From Saprospiraceae bacterium (GTDB lineage Bacteria > Bacteroidota > Bacteroidia > Chitinophagales > Saprospiraceae): a stretch of 5,734 bases of DNA. Positions within the stretch are counted from its first letter, which is position 1. Each line of letters starts with the position of its first letter. Below are positions 1 to 5,573 of the stretch, one piece after another. Made by a program: the position numbers and the translations under genes. The notes beneath the pieces were generated by a model that saw only the letters and a program-made list of their open reading frames with translations, did not search any database and was not told the DNA's origin. The DNA lies in NCBI GenBank assembly GCA_013042795.1, contig JABDPK010000245.1, forward strand, positions 1-5,734. The letters run 5' to 3'.

Positions 1-917
1 ACATCAAACAGATCGGCACACACACCATAGTCTGCAGCTTTAAAAAACGGGGCTTCCGGATCTTTGTTTATGACGACGATACACTTGCTGCTACTTACGC
101 CTGCCAGATGTTGTATGGCACCTGAAATTCCGGCAGCGATATAGAGATTTGGCTTAATAGCTATTCCGGTTTGTCCTACGTGTTCATGATGTGGTCTCCA
201 TCCTGAATCAGAAACAGGTCTGGAACATGCTGTCGTTGCTCCCAGTTCTCGTGCCAGTTCTTCAATAATGTTCCAGTTTTCAGGACCTTTCATACCTCTT
301 CCGGCAGAAACGACCAATTCAGCTTCGGGCAATGGAGCCACATCACCGGCCTGAATATTCACTTCAATAACTTCAACTTTCCTGTCATTTATGGATAATT
401 CAAGATTGCTGACCTCAACATCTTCTGCAACGATTTCCGGCTTGAGTGAGTTGCCTGCCAGGGAAATGACCTTTATGTCTGAATTTATTTCATATTCAGC
501 AAAAGCTTTTCCTGAGAAAACAACTTTTCTGACTTTGAAATTTCCTCCTTCTGTTTCGGGCAACTGGATTACCCCGGACACGACACCGGCATTCAATTTT
601 ACACCGAGTCTTCCGAGAAGTGCTTTACCTGAATAATTATGAGTAAGTACGACAAGTTCAGCACCTACTTGTCCGGCCACTTCAGAAATTGCCTGGGCAT
701 ATGCCTGGCTGTCAAAACTTTCCAGTTGAGAACTGTTGACCTGTATGACTTTTGAAGCACCATATTTTCCCAGTGATGCTGCATCCACAACATTTCCAAT
801 AACGAGTGCAACACATTCAGTCCCCATGCTCTGGGCAGTTTTATATCCAAAGGTGACAATTTCGTGAGCTGACTTTTTTATTTTACCATCCTGGTTTTCT
901 GCATATACTAATACCAT
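1..917 (-). CDS. etfA: Electron transfer flavoprotein alpha subunit (3' end cut by window edge)
   Basis: ETF is a soluble heterodimer that takes electrons from acyl-CoA dehydrogenases and passes them through FAD to ETF:quinone oxidoreductase. The alpha subunit supplies most of the FAD site. The frame opens at ATG 917 (MVLVYAENQDGKIKK) and runs open to the window edge, giving 305 codons; families usually reach about 315-325, so only the last dozen or so residues are missing. The C-terminal FAD domain is textbook: GRGMKGPENW, then SRPVSDSGW (R233, equivalent to human R249), HVGQTG (T250, equivalent to human T266), and the ETF-alpha signature NLYIAAGISGAIQHLAG from residue 257, followed by INKDPEAPFFKAADYG. 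Numbers agree with the human protein at a constant offset of 16, compared from memory. It is last of four minus-strand genes, 23 nt after etfB, with an A-rich leader and no Shine-Dalgarno. No damage is visible. Identity is very secure; the dehydrogenase it serves is unknown. Confidence 0.97.
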   Translation of the reverse strand, partial: MVLVYAENQDGKIKKSAHEIVTFGYKTAQSMGTECVALVIGNVVDAASLGKYGASKVIQVNSSQLESFDSQAYAQAISEVAGQVGAELVVLTHNYSGKALLGRLGVKLNAGVVSGVIQLPETEGGNFKVRKVVFSGKAFAEYEINSDIKVISLAGNSLKPEIVAEDVEVSNLELSINDRKVEVIEVNIQAGDVAPLPEAELVVSAGRGMKGPENWNIIEELARELGATTACSRPVSDSGWRPHHEHVGQTGIAIKPNLYIAAGISGAIQHLAGVSSSKCIVVINKDPEAPFFKAADYGVCADLFD

Positions 918-940
918 GATTTTTTTCTTTTTTAGTCTTG

Positions 941-1681
941 TTAAATAACTTTCGCTTCTTCTTTAAGCAACCTTACCAATTCATCCATGTTTTCAGGATC
1001 GATCATTTTGACACTTGATTTTTCTGCGGGCAGACTGTATGTGCTTAATTTAGTGCCATCAGATGATTCTACAGCCGGGATAACATTTAATGGTTTTCGC
1101 TTTGCCATCATAATTCCTCTCATATTGGGAATCCGTTGTTCTGCCATACCTTTTGCTGCGCTAACTACAAGTGGAAGTTGGGATTTAGACTTTTCAGTAC
1201 CACCTTCGATCTCTCTGGTAATAATTACATTATCTCCCTCCATGGTTAATTCCCTTGCAAATGACTGGAAGGGTAGTTCAAGAAGTTCTGCGATCATGCT
1301 TCCAACTTCAGAACCATTATAGTCTATGGTTTCCTTTCCTGTCAAAATCAGGTCATAATCGTTTCCTTTGGCATAATTTGCTACCTGATCGGCAACAAAT
1401 CTTGCACCAGTTGCTTCAGCATCGACCCTGATAGCTTCATCAGCTCCAATAGCCAATGCCTTTCTTATAATAACATCATTTGATGCCGGTCCTACATTGA
1501 TTACTGTGACAGTACCTCCCAATTCTTCTTTTAATTCAAGGGCTCTTACCAGGGCAAACCATTCGTCATATGGGTTCAGAATGAATTGTACACCATTCGG
1601 ATCAAGAGCTGTATTATTATCAGTAAATGCAATCTTCGCAGTTGTTTCCGGTGTTTTACTGATACATACTAATATCTTCAT
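941..1681 (-). CDS. etfB: Electron transfer flavoprotein beta subunit
   Basis: This is the partner of the alpha subunit encoded next to it. It binds AMP in ordinary ETFs (a second FAD in bifurcating ones) and carries the loop that docks onto acyl-CoA dehydrogenases. The 246-aa length is normal. Seen in order: MKILVCISKTPET start, the NPYDEW nucleotide-site segment (residues 36-41), GADEAIRVD (79-87), GKETIDYNGSEVG (115-127), the ETF-beta signature TREIEGG...LPLVVS (155-174), and the recognition loop RIPNMRGIMMAKRKPL (183-198). By hand alignment with the human subunit, the docking leucine L195 falls on M187. The C-terminal 25 residues form a charged segment of the kind that wraps the alpha subunit. 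The start is ATG 1681, 12 nt after the carboxylase stop, with leader AAAAAATTACGA and no Shine-Dalgarno, so it is probably read from the same transcript. I could not decide bifurcating versus non-bifurcating; the partnership with acyl-CoA metabolism and the family look favour ordinary ETF. Confidence 0.97.
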   Translation of the reverse strand: MKILVCISKTPETTAKIAFTDNNTALDPNGVQFILNPYDEWFALVRALELKEELGGTVTVINVGPASNDVIIRKALAIGADEAIRVDAEATGARFVADQVANYAKGNDYDLILTGKETIDYNGSEVGSMIAELLELPFQSFARELTMEGDNVIITREIEGGTEKSKSQLPLVVSAAKGMAEQRIPNMRGIMMAKRKPLNVIPAVESSDGTKLSTYSLPAEKSSVKMIDPENMDELVRLLKEEAKVI

Positions 1682-1693
1682 TCGTAATTTTTT

Positions 1694-3172
1694 TTAATTA
1701 TTTAATCTGGTATTTAGCCACTTACCAGTTTTATTATCAGATATTTTCAACTTCCTGGTTTTATCCAGGTATATTTTCAATGCCACTTTCGCAGCTATTT
1801 CCTTTTCTTTTTCCTGCGCTTTCAGGATCGCGGATACATCAAAATAATTATCTACAAAATGTGTATCGATCTCCCCATTGATGAAATTTTCATGAGCAAG
1901 TACAAATTTTCCGAATTCAAGCGTTGTAACCACGCCATTGATCGTATAATTATCAATAGCATAGCTTAATCGTTCAATGGCCGATTTTCTGTCTTTTCCA
2001 TATCCGATCAGTTTGGAAATCATCGGGTCATAGTATATGGGTATTTCCATACCTGCTTCATATCCATCATCAATCCTGATTCCGTTACCCTCCGGTCTTT
2101 TATAATCTTCCAAGACACCAATATTCGGTAAAAAATTGTCAAATGGGTTTTCTGCGTATACACGCAATTCAATGGCATGTCCATTTATTTCCAGGTCATT
2201 TTGCTTGATAGAAAGTACTTCACCCCTGGCCACACGAATTTGTTGTTCGACCAGATCTATTCCGGTGATCAATTCTGTCACAGGGTGTTCGACCTGCAAA
2301 CGTGTATTCATTTCAAGAAAGTAGAATTTATCGTTTTCGTCATACAGGAATTCTACTGTACCTGCACCGACATAATTACATGACTGAGCTACTTTAACAG
2401 CTGCTTCACCCATTTCTTTTCTTTTCTCTTGAGTCAATACGGTTGAGGGTGCTTCTTCCACCACTTTTTGGTGTCTTCTCTGAATACTGCATTCCCTTTC
2501 GAATAGATGGATTGTATTACCATGTTTGTCTGCAAGGATCTGGATCTCAATATGTCTCGGAGATTCAATATATTTTTCTACGAATACTGAACCATCACCG
2601 AAAGCAGACTGTGCTTCGCTGACAGCCCGTTTCATCTGTTCAGCGAGACTACTTTCTTCCTTAACTATTCTCATGCCTTTGCCACCACCTCCGGCAGATG
2701 CTTTGATTAATACAGGAAAGCCAATCTTTTTGGCTATCGCAATGGCCTCTTCTGGATTTTCAATTGCTCCATCTGCTCCTGGTACCATCGGAATTTCATA
2801 CTTACTCACTGCTTCCTTTGCAGCAAGCTTGCTTCCCATAATTTCAATCGAATATGAGGAAGGACCTATGAAGACGATGCCTGCTTTTTCCACTTTCCCA
2901 GCAAACTCCGCATTCTCACTCAGGAAGCCGTAACCAGGGTGGATTCCATCAGCACCTGTTGATATTGCTGCATCAATAATTGTGTCCATTTTAAGATAAG
3001 ATTCGGAAGAAGGGGCCGGACCAATAAAAACTGCTTCATCAGCAAATAATACATGTGGTGCATTCCTGTCAACCTCGGAAAAAACGGCGACCGTTGAGAT
3101 ACCCATTTTTTTTGCTGTTTGCATAATGCGCAATGCAATTTCCCCTCTGTTGGCTACAAGAATTTTCTTCAT
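1694..3172 (-). CDS. Acyl-CoA carboxylase biotin carboxylase subunit
   Basis: This subunit carries out the ATP- and bicarbonate-dependent carboxylation of biotin on the carrier protein encoded just upstream. The 492 aa contain the three biotin carboxylase parts: N-terminal domain (MKKILVANRGEIALRI; HPGYGFLSEN at 78-87), ATP-grasp (K115, K157, glycine-rich AGGGGKGM at 160-167, ERECSIQRRHQKVVEEAP at 225-242) and C-terminal domain (GHAIELRVYAE around R337). Catalytic E287, N289, R291, Q293 and E295 are all present in EMNTRLQVEH. Positions match E. coli AccC with an offset of one or two. It is about 43 residues longer than AccC (449 aa). The extra C-terminal tail (about 450-492, KEKEIAAKVALKIYLD and onward) is Lys/Glu-rich, as in acyl-CoA carboxylase alpha subunits. 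There is no biotinyl domain on this chain; the gene 12 nt upstream supplies it. The enzyme is more likely propionyl-/methylcrotonyl-CoA-type than housekeeping acetyl-CoA carboxylase, but substrate is set by a carboxyltransferase not seen here. I therefore give no symbol (accC or pccA are possible). Confidence 0.95.
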   Translation of the reverse strand: MKKILVANRGEIALRIMQTAKKMGISTVAVFSEVDRNAPHVLFADEAVFIGPAPSSESYLKMDTIIDAAISTGADGIHPGYGFLSENAEFAGKVEKAGIVFIGPSSYSIEIMGSKLAAKEAVSKYEIPMVPGADGAIENPEEAIAIAKKIGFPVLIKASAGGGGKGMRIVKEESSLAEQMKRAVSEAQSAFGDGSVFVEKYIESPRHIEIQILADKHGNTIHLFERECSIQRRHQKVVEEAPSTVLTQEKRKEMGEAAVKVAQSCNYVGAGTVEFLYDENDKFYFLEMNTRLQVEHPVTELITGIDLVEQQIRVARGEVLSIKQNDLEINGHAIELRVYAENPFDNFLPNIGVLEDYKRPEGNGIRIDDGYEAGMEIPIYYDPMISKLIGYGKDRKSAIERLSYAIDNYTINGVVTTLEFGKFVLAHENFINGEIDTHFVDNYFDVSAILKAQEKEKEIAAKVALKIYLDKTRKLKISDNKTGKWLNTRLNN

Positions 3173-3184
3173 TATTCAATTTAT

Positions 3185-3661
3185 CTAAGCCATTTCAATA
3201 ATAACTTCGTTCTTATCTACTTTTGCTCCTTTTTCCAGTAAAATCCGTTTCACTTTTCCGCTCCCCGGTGCTTTAATTACATTCTCCATTTTCATGGCTT
3301 CAAGAATCAGAAGAGTGTCTCCTTCTTCAATATCCTGCCCTTCAGATACCTGGATTTCGAGAATCAAACCTGGCATAGGTGCTTTAAGTTCTTTAAATGC
3401 CTGTATTTTCTTATCAGCATATCCCATTGCTTTGATCAACTGATCCATTTTATCTTCAATACGAAAATGATAGACGTTGTTGTTGACTTTTATAGCTACT
3501 GTTTTGTCATTATGGTCTTCCTCAACGAGATAAGCTTCTACAGACAGGCCATCATCGATGATGTGATACTTTGTACTGTCTTTTTTAATGATGTCTATCT
3601 TTTCGATTTCTGAAGGATCGATCCGGAATTCTTGATCATCAATTTTGAGAATATACGTCAT
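3185..3661 (-). CDS. Biotin carboxyl carrier protein of an acyl-CoA carboxylase
   Basis: This 158-aa protein carries the biotin that shuttles CO2 from the biotin carboxylase to a carboxyltransferase. The C-terminal biotinyl domain runs from about 92 to 158: LKAPMPGLI, then EAMKMEN with K124 as the predicted biotinylated lysine, then APGSGKVKRILLEKGAKV. PMPG passes directly into the VSEGQ turn without the roughly eight-residue 'thumb' of E. coli AccB, and the biotin site is MKMEN rather than MKMMN. Both point to a propionyl-/methylcrotonyl-type carboxylase or a decarboxylase carrier. Residues 1-70 show short alternating hydrophobic strands ending in VYHFRIEDKMDQLIKAMG, reminiscent of the BT domain that joins carboxylase and carrier in PCC alpha chains; this is inference. 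No Ala/Pro-rich linker is present. It is the first gene of the four-gene unit, 12 nt before the biotin carboxylase, with a candidate promoter ending about 25 nt upstream. The start ATG at 3661 is the only sensible one. accB-like and pccA-like names are both in use, so no symbol is given. Confidence 0.94.
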   Translation of the reverse strand: MTYILKIDDQEFRIDPSEIEKIDIIKKDSTKYHIIDDGLSVEAYLVEEDHNDKTVAIKVNNNVYHFRIEDKMDQLIKAMGYADKKIQAFKELKAPMPGLILEIQVSEGQDIEEGDTLLILEAMKMENVIKAPGSGKVKRILLEKGAKVDKNEVIIEMA

Positions 3662-3685
3662 AAACTAAGTTGGAAACAAGGAGCG

Positions 3686-3714
3686 CAAATTTACATAATA
3701 AATTGCTTGTTAAA
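3686..3714 (-). promoter_or_regulatory. Candidate Bacteroidetes-type promoter for the carboxylase-ETF operon
   Basis: On the minus strand, TAAATTTG (3693 to 3686) matches the Bacteroidetes -7 consensus TAnnTTTG exactly. A weak -33-like TTTA lies at 3714-3711 with a 17-nt spacer; a perfect TTTG at 3723-3720 is also present but its 26-nt spacer is too long. Transcription would begin near 3680, giving a leader of about 20 nt before the carrier protein ATG. The element lies in the 94-bp gap after the MDR gene on the same strand, so the operon could also receive read-through. No hairpin terminator was seen in that gap. Confidence 0.5.
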
Positions 3715-3755
3715 CGCCTCAAACCTAGTTAATTGGGCAGAATATGGTATTGATC

Positions 3756-4772
3756 TTAGTCATATTCAATAATGATTTTCCCGAAGTGCTTTCCGCTTTC
3801 CTGGTATTCAAATGCACTTTTCAAGTTTTCGAAGCTAAAGGTTTTGTCAATAATGGGTTTCCACCTGTGTGTATTAATGGATTGCACCATATCTCTTTGC
3901 ATTTGTGCACTACCAACAGCGAGGCCTTTAACTGATATTTGTTTAAAAAATAGTTTTGGGAATACAATTTCGCCTTTAGGACCTCCAAGGATACCAATTG
4001 AAGCTATAAATCCATCTATTTTAACGGCGTCAACAGAATTACTGAAAGTAGCCGCGCCCCCAACGTCCAATACATGATCAACCCCACCTTCGGAAAGTTT
4101 ATAAATGGTTTTACCCCATTTTGGATCTTCCTTGTAATTGACGACAGCTACTGCACCCATCGTTTTTAGTATTTCAGCTTTTCTTTTTGAAGAACTTGTA
4201 GCATAAACAACTGCACCAAACGACCTTGCAATTTGCAATGCAAAAACGGACATTCCTCCTGTACCTTCAATAAGTACTTTATTTCCTGGTTCTATTTTAC
4301 CTTCTACAACCAGTGCACGCCATGCTGTTAATGCGGCACATGGAAGGGTTGCCGCCTCTGCATATGTGTAATCGTCGGGAATATGTGTTATTGATGACTC
4401 AGGTAAATTGGAATATTCTACAGAGTATCCATCTACAGATTCTCCGGATATTGCGGTGGTTTTCTTCCTGTCAGGCGGGCCGCTGACCCAATCCGGAAAA
4501 AATAGTGACATGACCTTGTCTCCGGCTTTGAATTCTTTAACCTTCTTTCCTACTTCGACAATAATACCAGCGCCATCAGACATGGGTATTCTACCCTCAG
4601 AAACCGGAATTATGCCTTTGGCAACCAGGAGGTCATGATAGTTTAGAGAACTGGCTTTCCATTGAACCCGAACTTCAAATTCCCGGACAGGTGGAATTTC
4701 TCTTTCAACAAACTTTAAATTATCGAACCCACCTGATTCACTTATAATAATTGCTTTCATTAACTTCATCAT
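3756..4772 (-). CDS. Zinc-free MDR-family NAD(P)-dependent alcohol dehydrogenase/quinone oxidoreductase-like protein
   Basis: This is a medium-chain dehydrogenase/reductase of 338 aa (334 if the third Met is used), predicted to be a cytosolic NAD(P)H-dependent oxidoreductase of unknown substrate. The N-terminal GroES-like fold carries SSLNYHDLLVAKG (41-53) and PMSDGAGIIVEVG (63-75), where zinc enzymes have the GHE ligand motif; no structural four-cysteine cluster is present, so catalytic zinc is not expected. FFPDWVSGPP (91-100) and LPCAALTAWRAL (143-154) resemble the quinone-reductase-like alcohol dehydrogenase subgroup. The Rossmann part has IEGTGGMSVFALQIA (168-182) and ATSSSKRKAEILKTMGA, and the protein ends in the typical ESGKHFGKIII. 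Three ATGs compete: 4772, 4769 and 4760. MKAIIISE from 4760 is the usual family N-terminus and gives a roughly 20-nt leader from the candidate promoter, so the shorter form is quite likely. It lies upstream of the carboxylase operon on the same strand with a 94-bp gap, and a functional link is not established. Confidence 0.9.
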   Translation of the reverse strand: MMKLMKAIIISESGGFDNLKFVEREIPPVREFEVRVQWKASSLNYHDLLVAKGIIPVSEGRIPMSDGAGIIVEVGKKVKEFKAGDKVMSLFFPDWVSGPPDRKKTTAISGESVDGYSVEYSNLPESSITHIPDDYTYAEAATLPCAALTAWRALVVEGKIEPGNKVLIEGTGGMSVFALQIARSFGAVVYATSSSKRKAEILKTMGAVAVVNYKEDPKWGKTIYKLSEGGVDHVLDVGGAATFSNSVDAVKIDGFIASIGILGGPKGEIVFPKLFFKQISVKGLAVGSAQMQRDMVQSINTHRWKPIIDKTFSFENLKSAFEYQESGKHFGKIIIEYD

Positions 4773-4786
4773 TAGTTTCTCTTTTC

Positions 4787-4794
4787 CAAAGATA
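4787..4794 (-). promoter_or_regulatory. Candidate -7 promoter element of the MDR oxidoreductase
   Basis: TATCTTTG on the minus strand matches the Bacteroidetes -7 consensus TAnnTTTG exactly. No good -33 is seen: TTG at 4812-4810 has only a 15-nt spacer, and TGG at 4818-4816 has 21 nt but is a poor match. Transcription would start near 4781, about 9 nt before the first ATG (4772) or 20 nt before the third (4760), which favours the latter. The element abuts the earliest possible start of the divergent acyltransferase (TTG at 4796). A much weaker plus-strand candidate, TTG 4751-4753 with TAGTTTCT 4773-4780 (19-nt spacer, two mismatches in the -7), could serve that gene. Confidence 0.45.
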
Positions 4795-4795
4795 A

Positions 4796-5419
4796 TTGAA
4801 AGCTGAATTCAATAACCAGATAAAGAAAATTCAGGTGTATTCATTAATAAGAAGGATTGCTCGGTTTATTTTTAAGACGCATGGCTGGAAACTCATTGGA
4901 GAAATACCAAAAGAAGTGAACAGGTGTGTCTTTGTTTTTGCACCACATACCTCCAACTGGGATTTTTATCATGGTAAAATGTGTATGACCGGATGGGGCG
5001 TACCGATGAAGGCAGCTATTAAAAACTTCTGGACAAAGTTCCCTTTTGGATTAATCATAAAACCTCTCGGAGGTGTTGGAATCGACAGATCCAAAAAAGA
5101 ATATAAAGGCGCAAAAGGACAGGTGAAAATGATGGCTAATCTTTTTAAAAGAACAGATCAAATGGCCCTGGTTATTACACCTGAAGGATCAAGATCCAGA
5201 AGAGATGTTTGGAAAACAGGGTTTTATCATATAGCCAGGGAAGCAGGTGTTCCAATCGTTGTTTTTAAAGGTGATTTTTTTAAAAAGGAAATAGAATTCG
5301 GCCCGGTCTATACAGGTGATGAAGACCTGGAGACTATTATGAGGGGAATGATGGAATTTTATAAAGATGTTCAAGGAAGACACCCGGAGAATTTTGCTTT
5401 GGACAAGCGGTATGTTTGA
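4796..5419 (+). CDS. Lysophospholipid acyltransferase-family protein (1-acylglycerol-3-phosphate acyltransferase-like)
   Basis: It is predicted to transfer an acyl chain to a lysophospholipid or glycerol-3-phosphate derivative, a step in membrane lipid synthesis or remodelling at the inner face of the cytoplasmic membrane. Numbering from the TTG at 4796 (207 aa), the family blocks are all visible. The catalytic HX4D is HTSNWD (H51, D56). The GVGIDRSK segment (93-100) holds the substrate-binding arginine. PEGSRSR (129-135) is the phosphate-binding block, followed by GFYHIAREAGVPIV (142-155). There is no clear transmembrane helix; RRIARFIFKTHGWKLIG near the N-terminus is basic and amphipathic and could touch the membrane. 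The first in-frame ATG is M62, after the catalytic motif, so the start must be non-ATG: TTG 4796 (directly after an in-frame stop, the outer limit given here) or GTG 4835 (194 aa, A-rich AAAGAAAA leader), which I think more likely. It is divergent from the MDR gene. The true substrate is not determinable. Confidence 0.88.
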   Translation: MKAEFNNQIKKIQVYSLIRRIARFIFKTHGWKLIGEIPKEVNRCVFVFAPHTSNWDFYHGKMCMTGWGVPMKAAIKNFWTKFPFGLIIKPLGGVGIDRSKKEYKGAKGQVKMMANLFKRTDQMALVITPEGSRSRRDVWKTGFYHIAREAGVPIVVFKGDFFKKEIEFGPVYTGDEDLETIMRGMMEFYKDVQGRHPENFALDKRYV

Positions 5420-5446
5420 ATTGATAATTGAAAATGAATAATGAGT
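5419..5446. repeat. Four degenerate AT-rich heptamers
   Basis: Immediately after the acyltransferase stop lie four consecutive heptamers: AATTGAT, AATTGAA, AATGAAT, AATGAGT. The first two differ at one position, as do the last two apart from register. AT-rich AATTGA-type runs are common intergenic filler in Bacteroidetes. No function can be read from it, and chance low-complexity sequence is possible. Confidence 0.35.
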
Positions 5447-5571
5447 AGAATTTGGTTGGTAGGATTGGGAACTTAGAAAAGACCCGAAAGGGGTCCAACA
5501 GAATAGAAGAAATAGAATTTTATGAACGACCACCAAGTTCGAATAAGATAGCCTGATCATCTCATCAGTTT
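5420..5571. other. Convergent intergenic region, no gene seen
   Basis: This is 152 bp between the stops of the plus-strand acyltransferase and the minus-strand MDR gene. Besides the heptamers and two candidate terminators listed separately, it holds only tiny open frames (for example ATG 5522 with nine codons). A minus-strand open frame starting at 5560 crosses it, but continues antisense into the acyltransferase and is judged a shadow. Confidence 0.7.
5477..5496 (-). terminator. Candidate intrinsic terminator for the downstream MDR gene (minus strand)
   Basis: Read on the minus strand, GACCC (5495-5491), loop CTTTC, GGGTC (5485-5481), then TTTT (5480-5477). A G-U pair between 5496 and 5480 could extend the stem to six pairs. 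The GC-rich stem followed by a T run only on this strand suits termination of the minus-strand oxidoreductase that stops at 5572, about 76 nt earlier. On the plus strand the same hairpin is followed by CCAACA, so it should not terminate the acyltransferase transcript. Confidence 0.5.
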
Positions 5572-5573
5572 TT
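5553..5573 (+). terminator. Weak candidate terminator for the acyltransferase (plus strand)
   Basis: CTGAT (5553-5557), a six-base loop CATCTC, ATCAG (5564-5568), then TTTTT (5569-5573) on the plus strand. Geometry is right for an intrinsic terminator 133 nt after the acyltransferase stop, but the stem is only five pairs with two G-C pairs. The T run overlaps the stop codon of the convergent minus-strand gene. Confidence 0.3.

Noticed and set aside
391..636. Plus-strand open frame of 81 codons opposite etfA
   Set aside because: Antisense shadow; the minus-strand etfA frame is continuous and conserved across this stretch.
665..859. Minus-strand open frame of 64 codons in another frame of etfA
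   Set aside because: Same-strand out-of-frame shadow; the etfA frame is uninterrupted here, so it is not evidence of a frameshift.
987..1322. Plus-strand open frame of 111 codons opposite etfB
   Set aside because: Antisense shadow of a clearly real gene with no leader or family signal of its own.
2526..2933. Plus-strand open frame of 135 codons opposite the biotin carboxylase
   Set aside because: It lies wholly antisense to a strongly conserved ATP-grasp region; its Ser/Pro/Ala-rich content is what the complement of such a gene gives, and no family is recognisable.
3720..3723. Perfect TTTG as -33 box for the operon promoter
   Set aside because: The 26-nt spacer to TAAATTTG is outside the usual range of about 17-23 nt.
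3772..4077. Plus-strand open frame of 101 codons opposite the MDR gene
   Set aside because: Antisense to the MDR C-terminal domain, no recognisable product.
5189..5560. Minus-strand open frame of 123 codons overlapping the acyltransferase 3' half
   Set aside because: Most of it is antisense to the conserved PEGSRSR region; the protein is Phe/Ser-rich without a recognisable domain, and it ends inside the acyltransferase.
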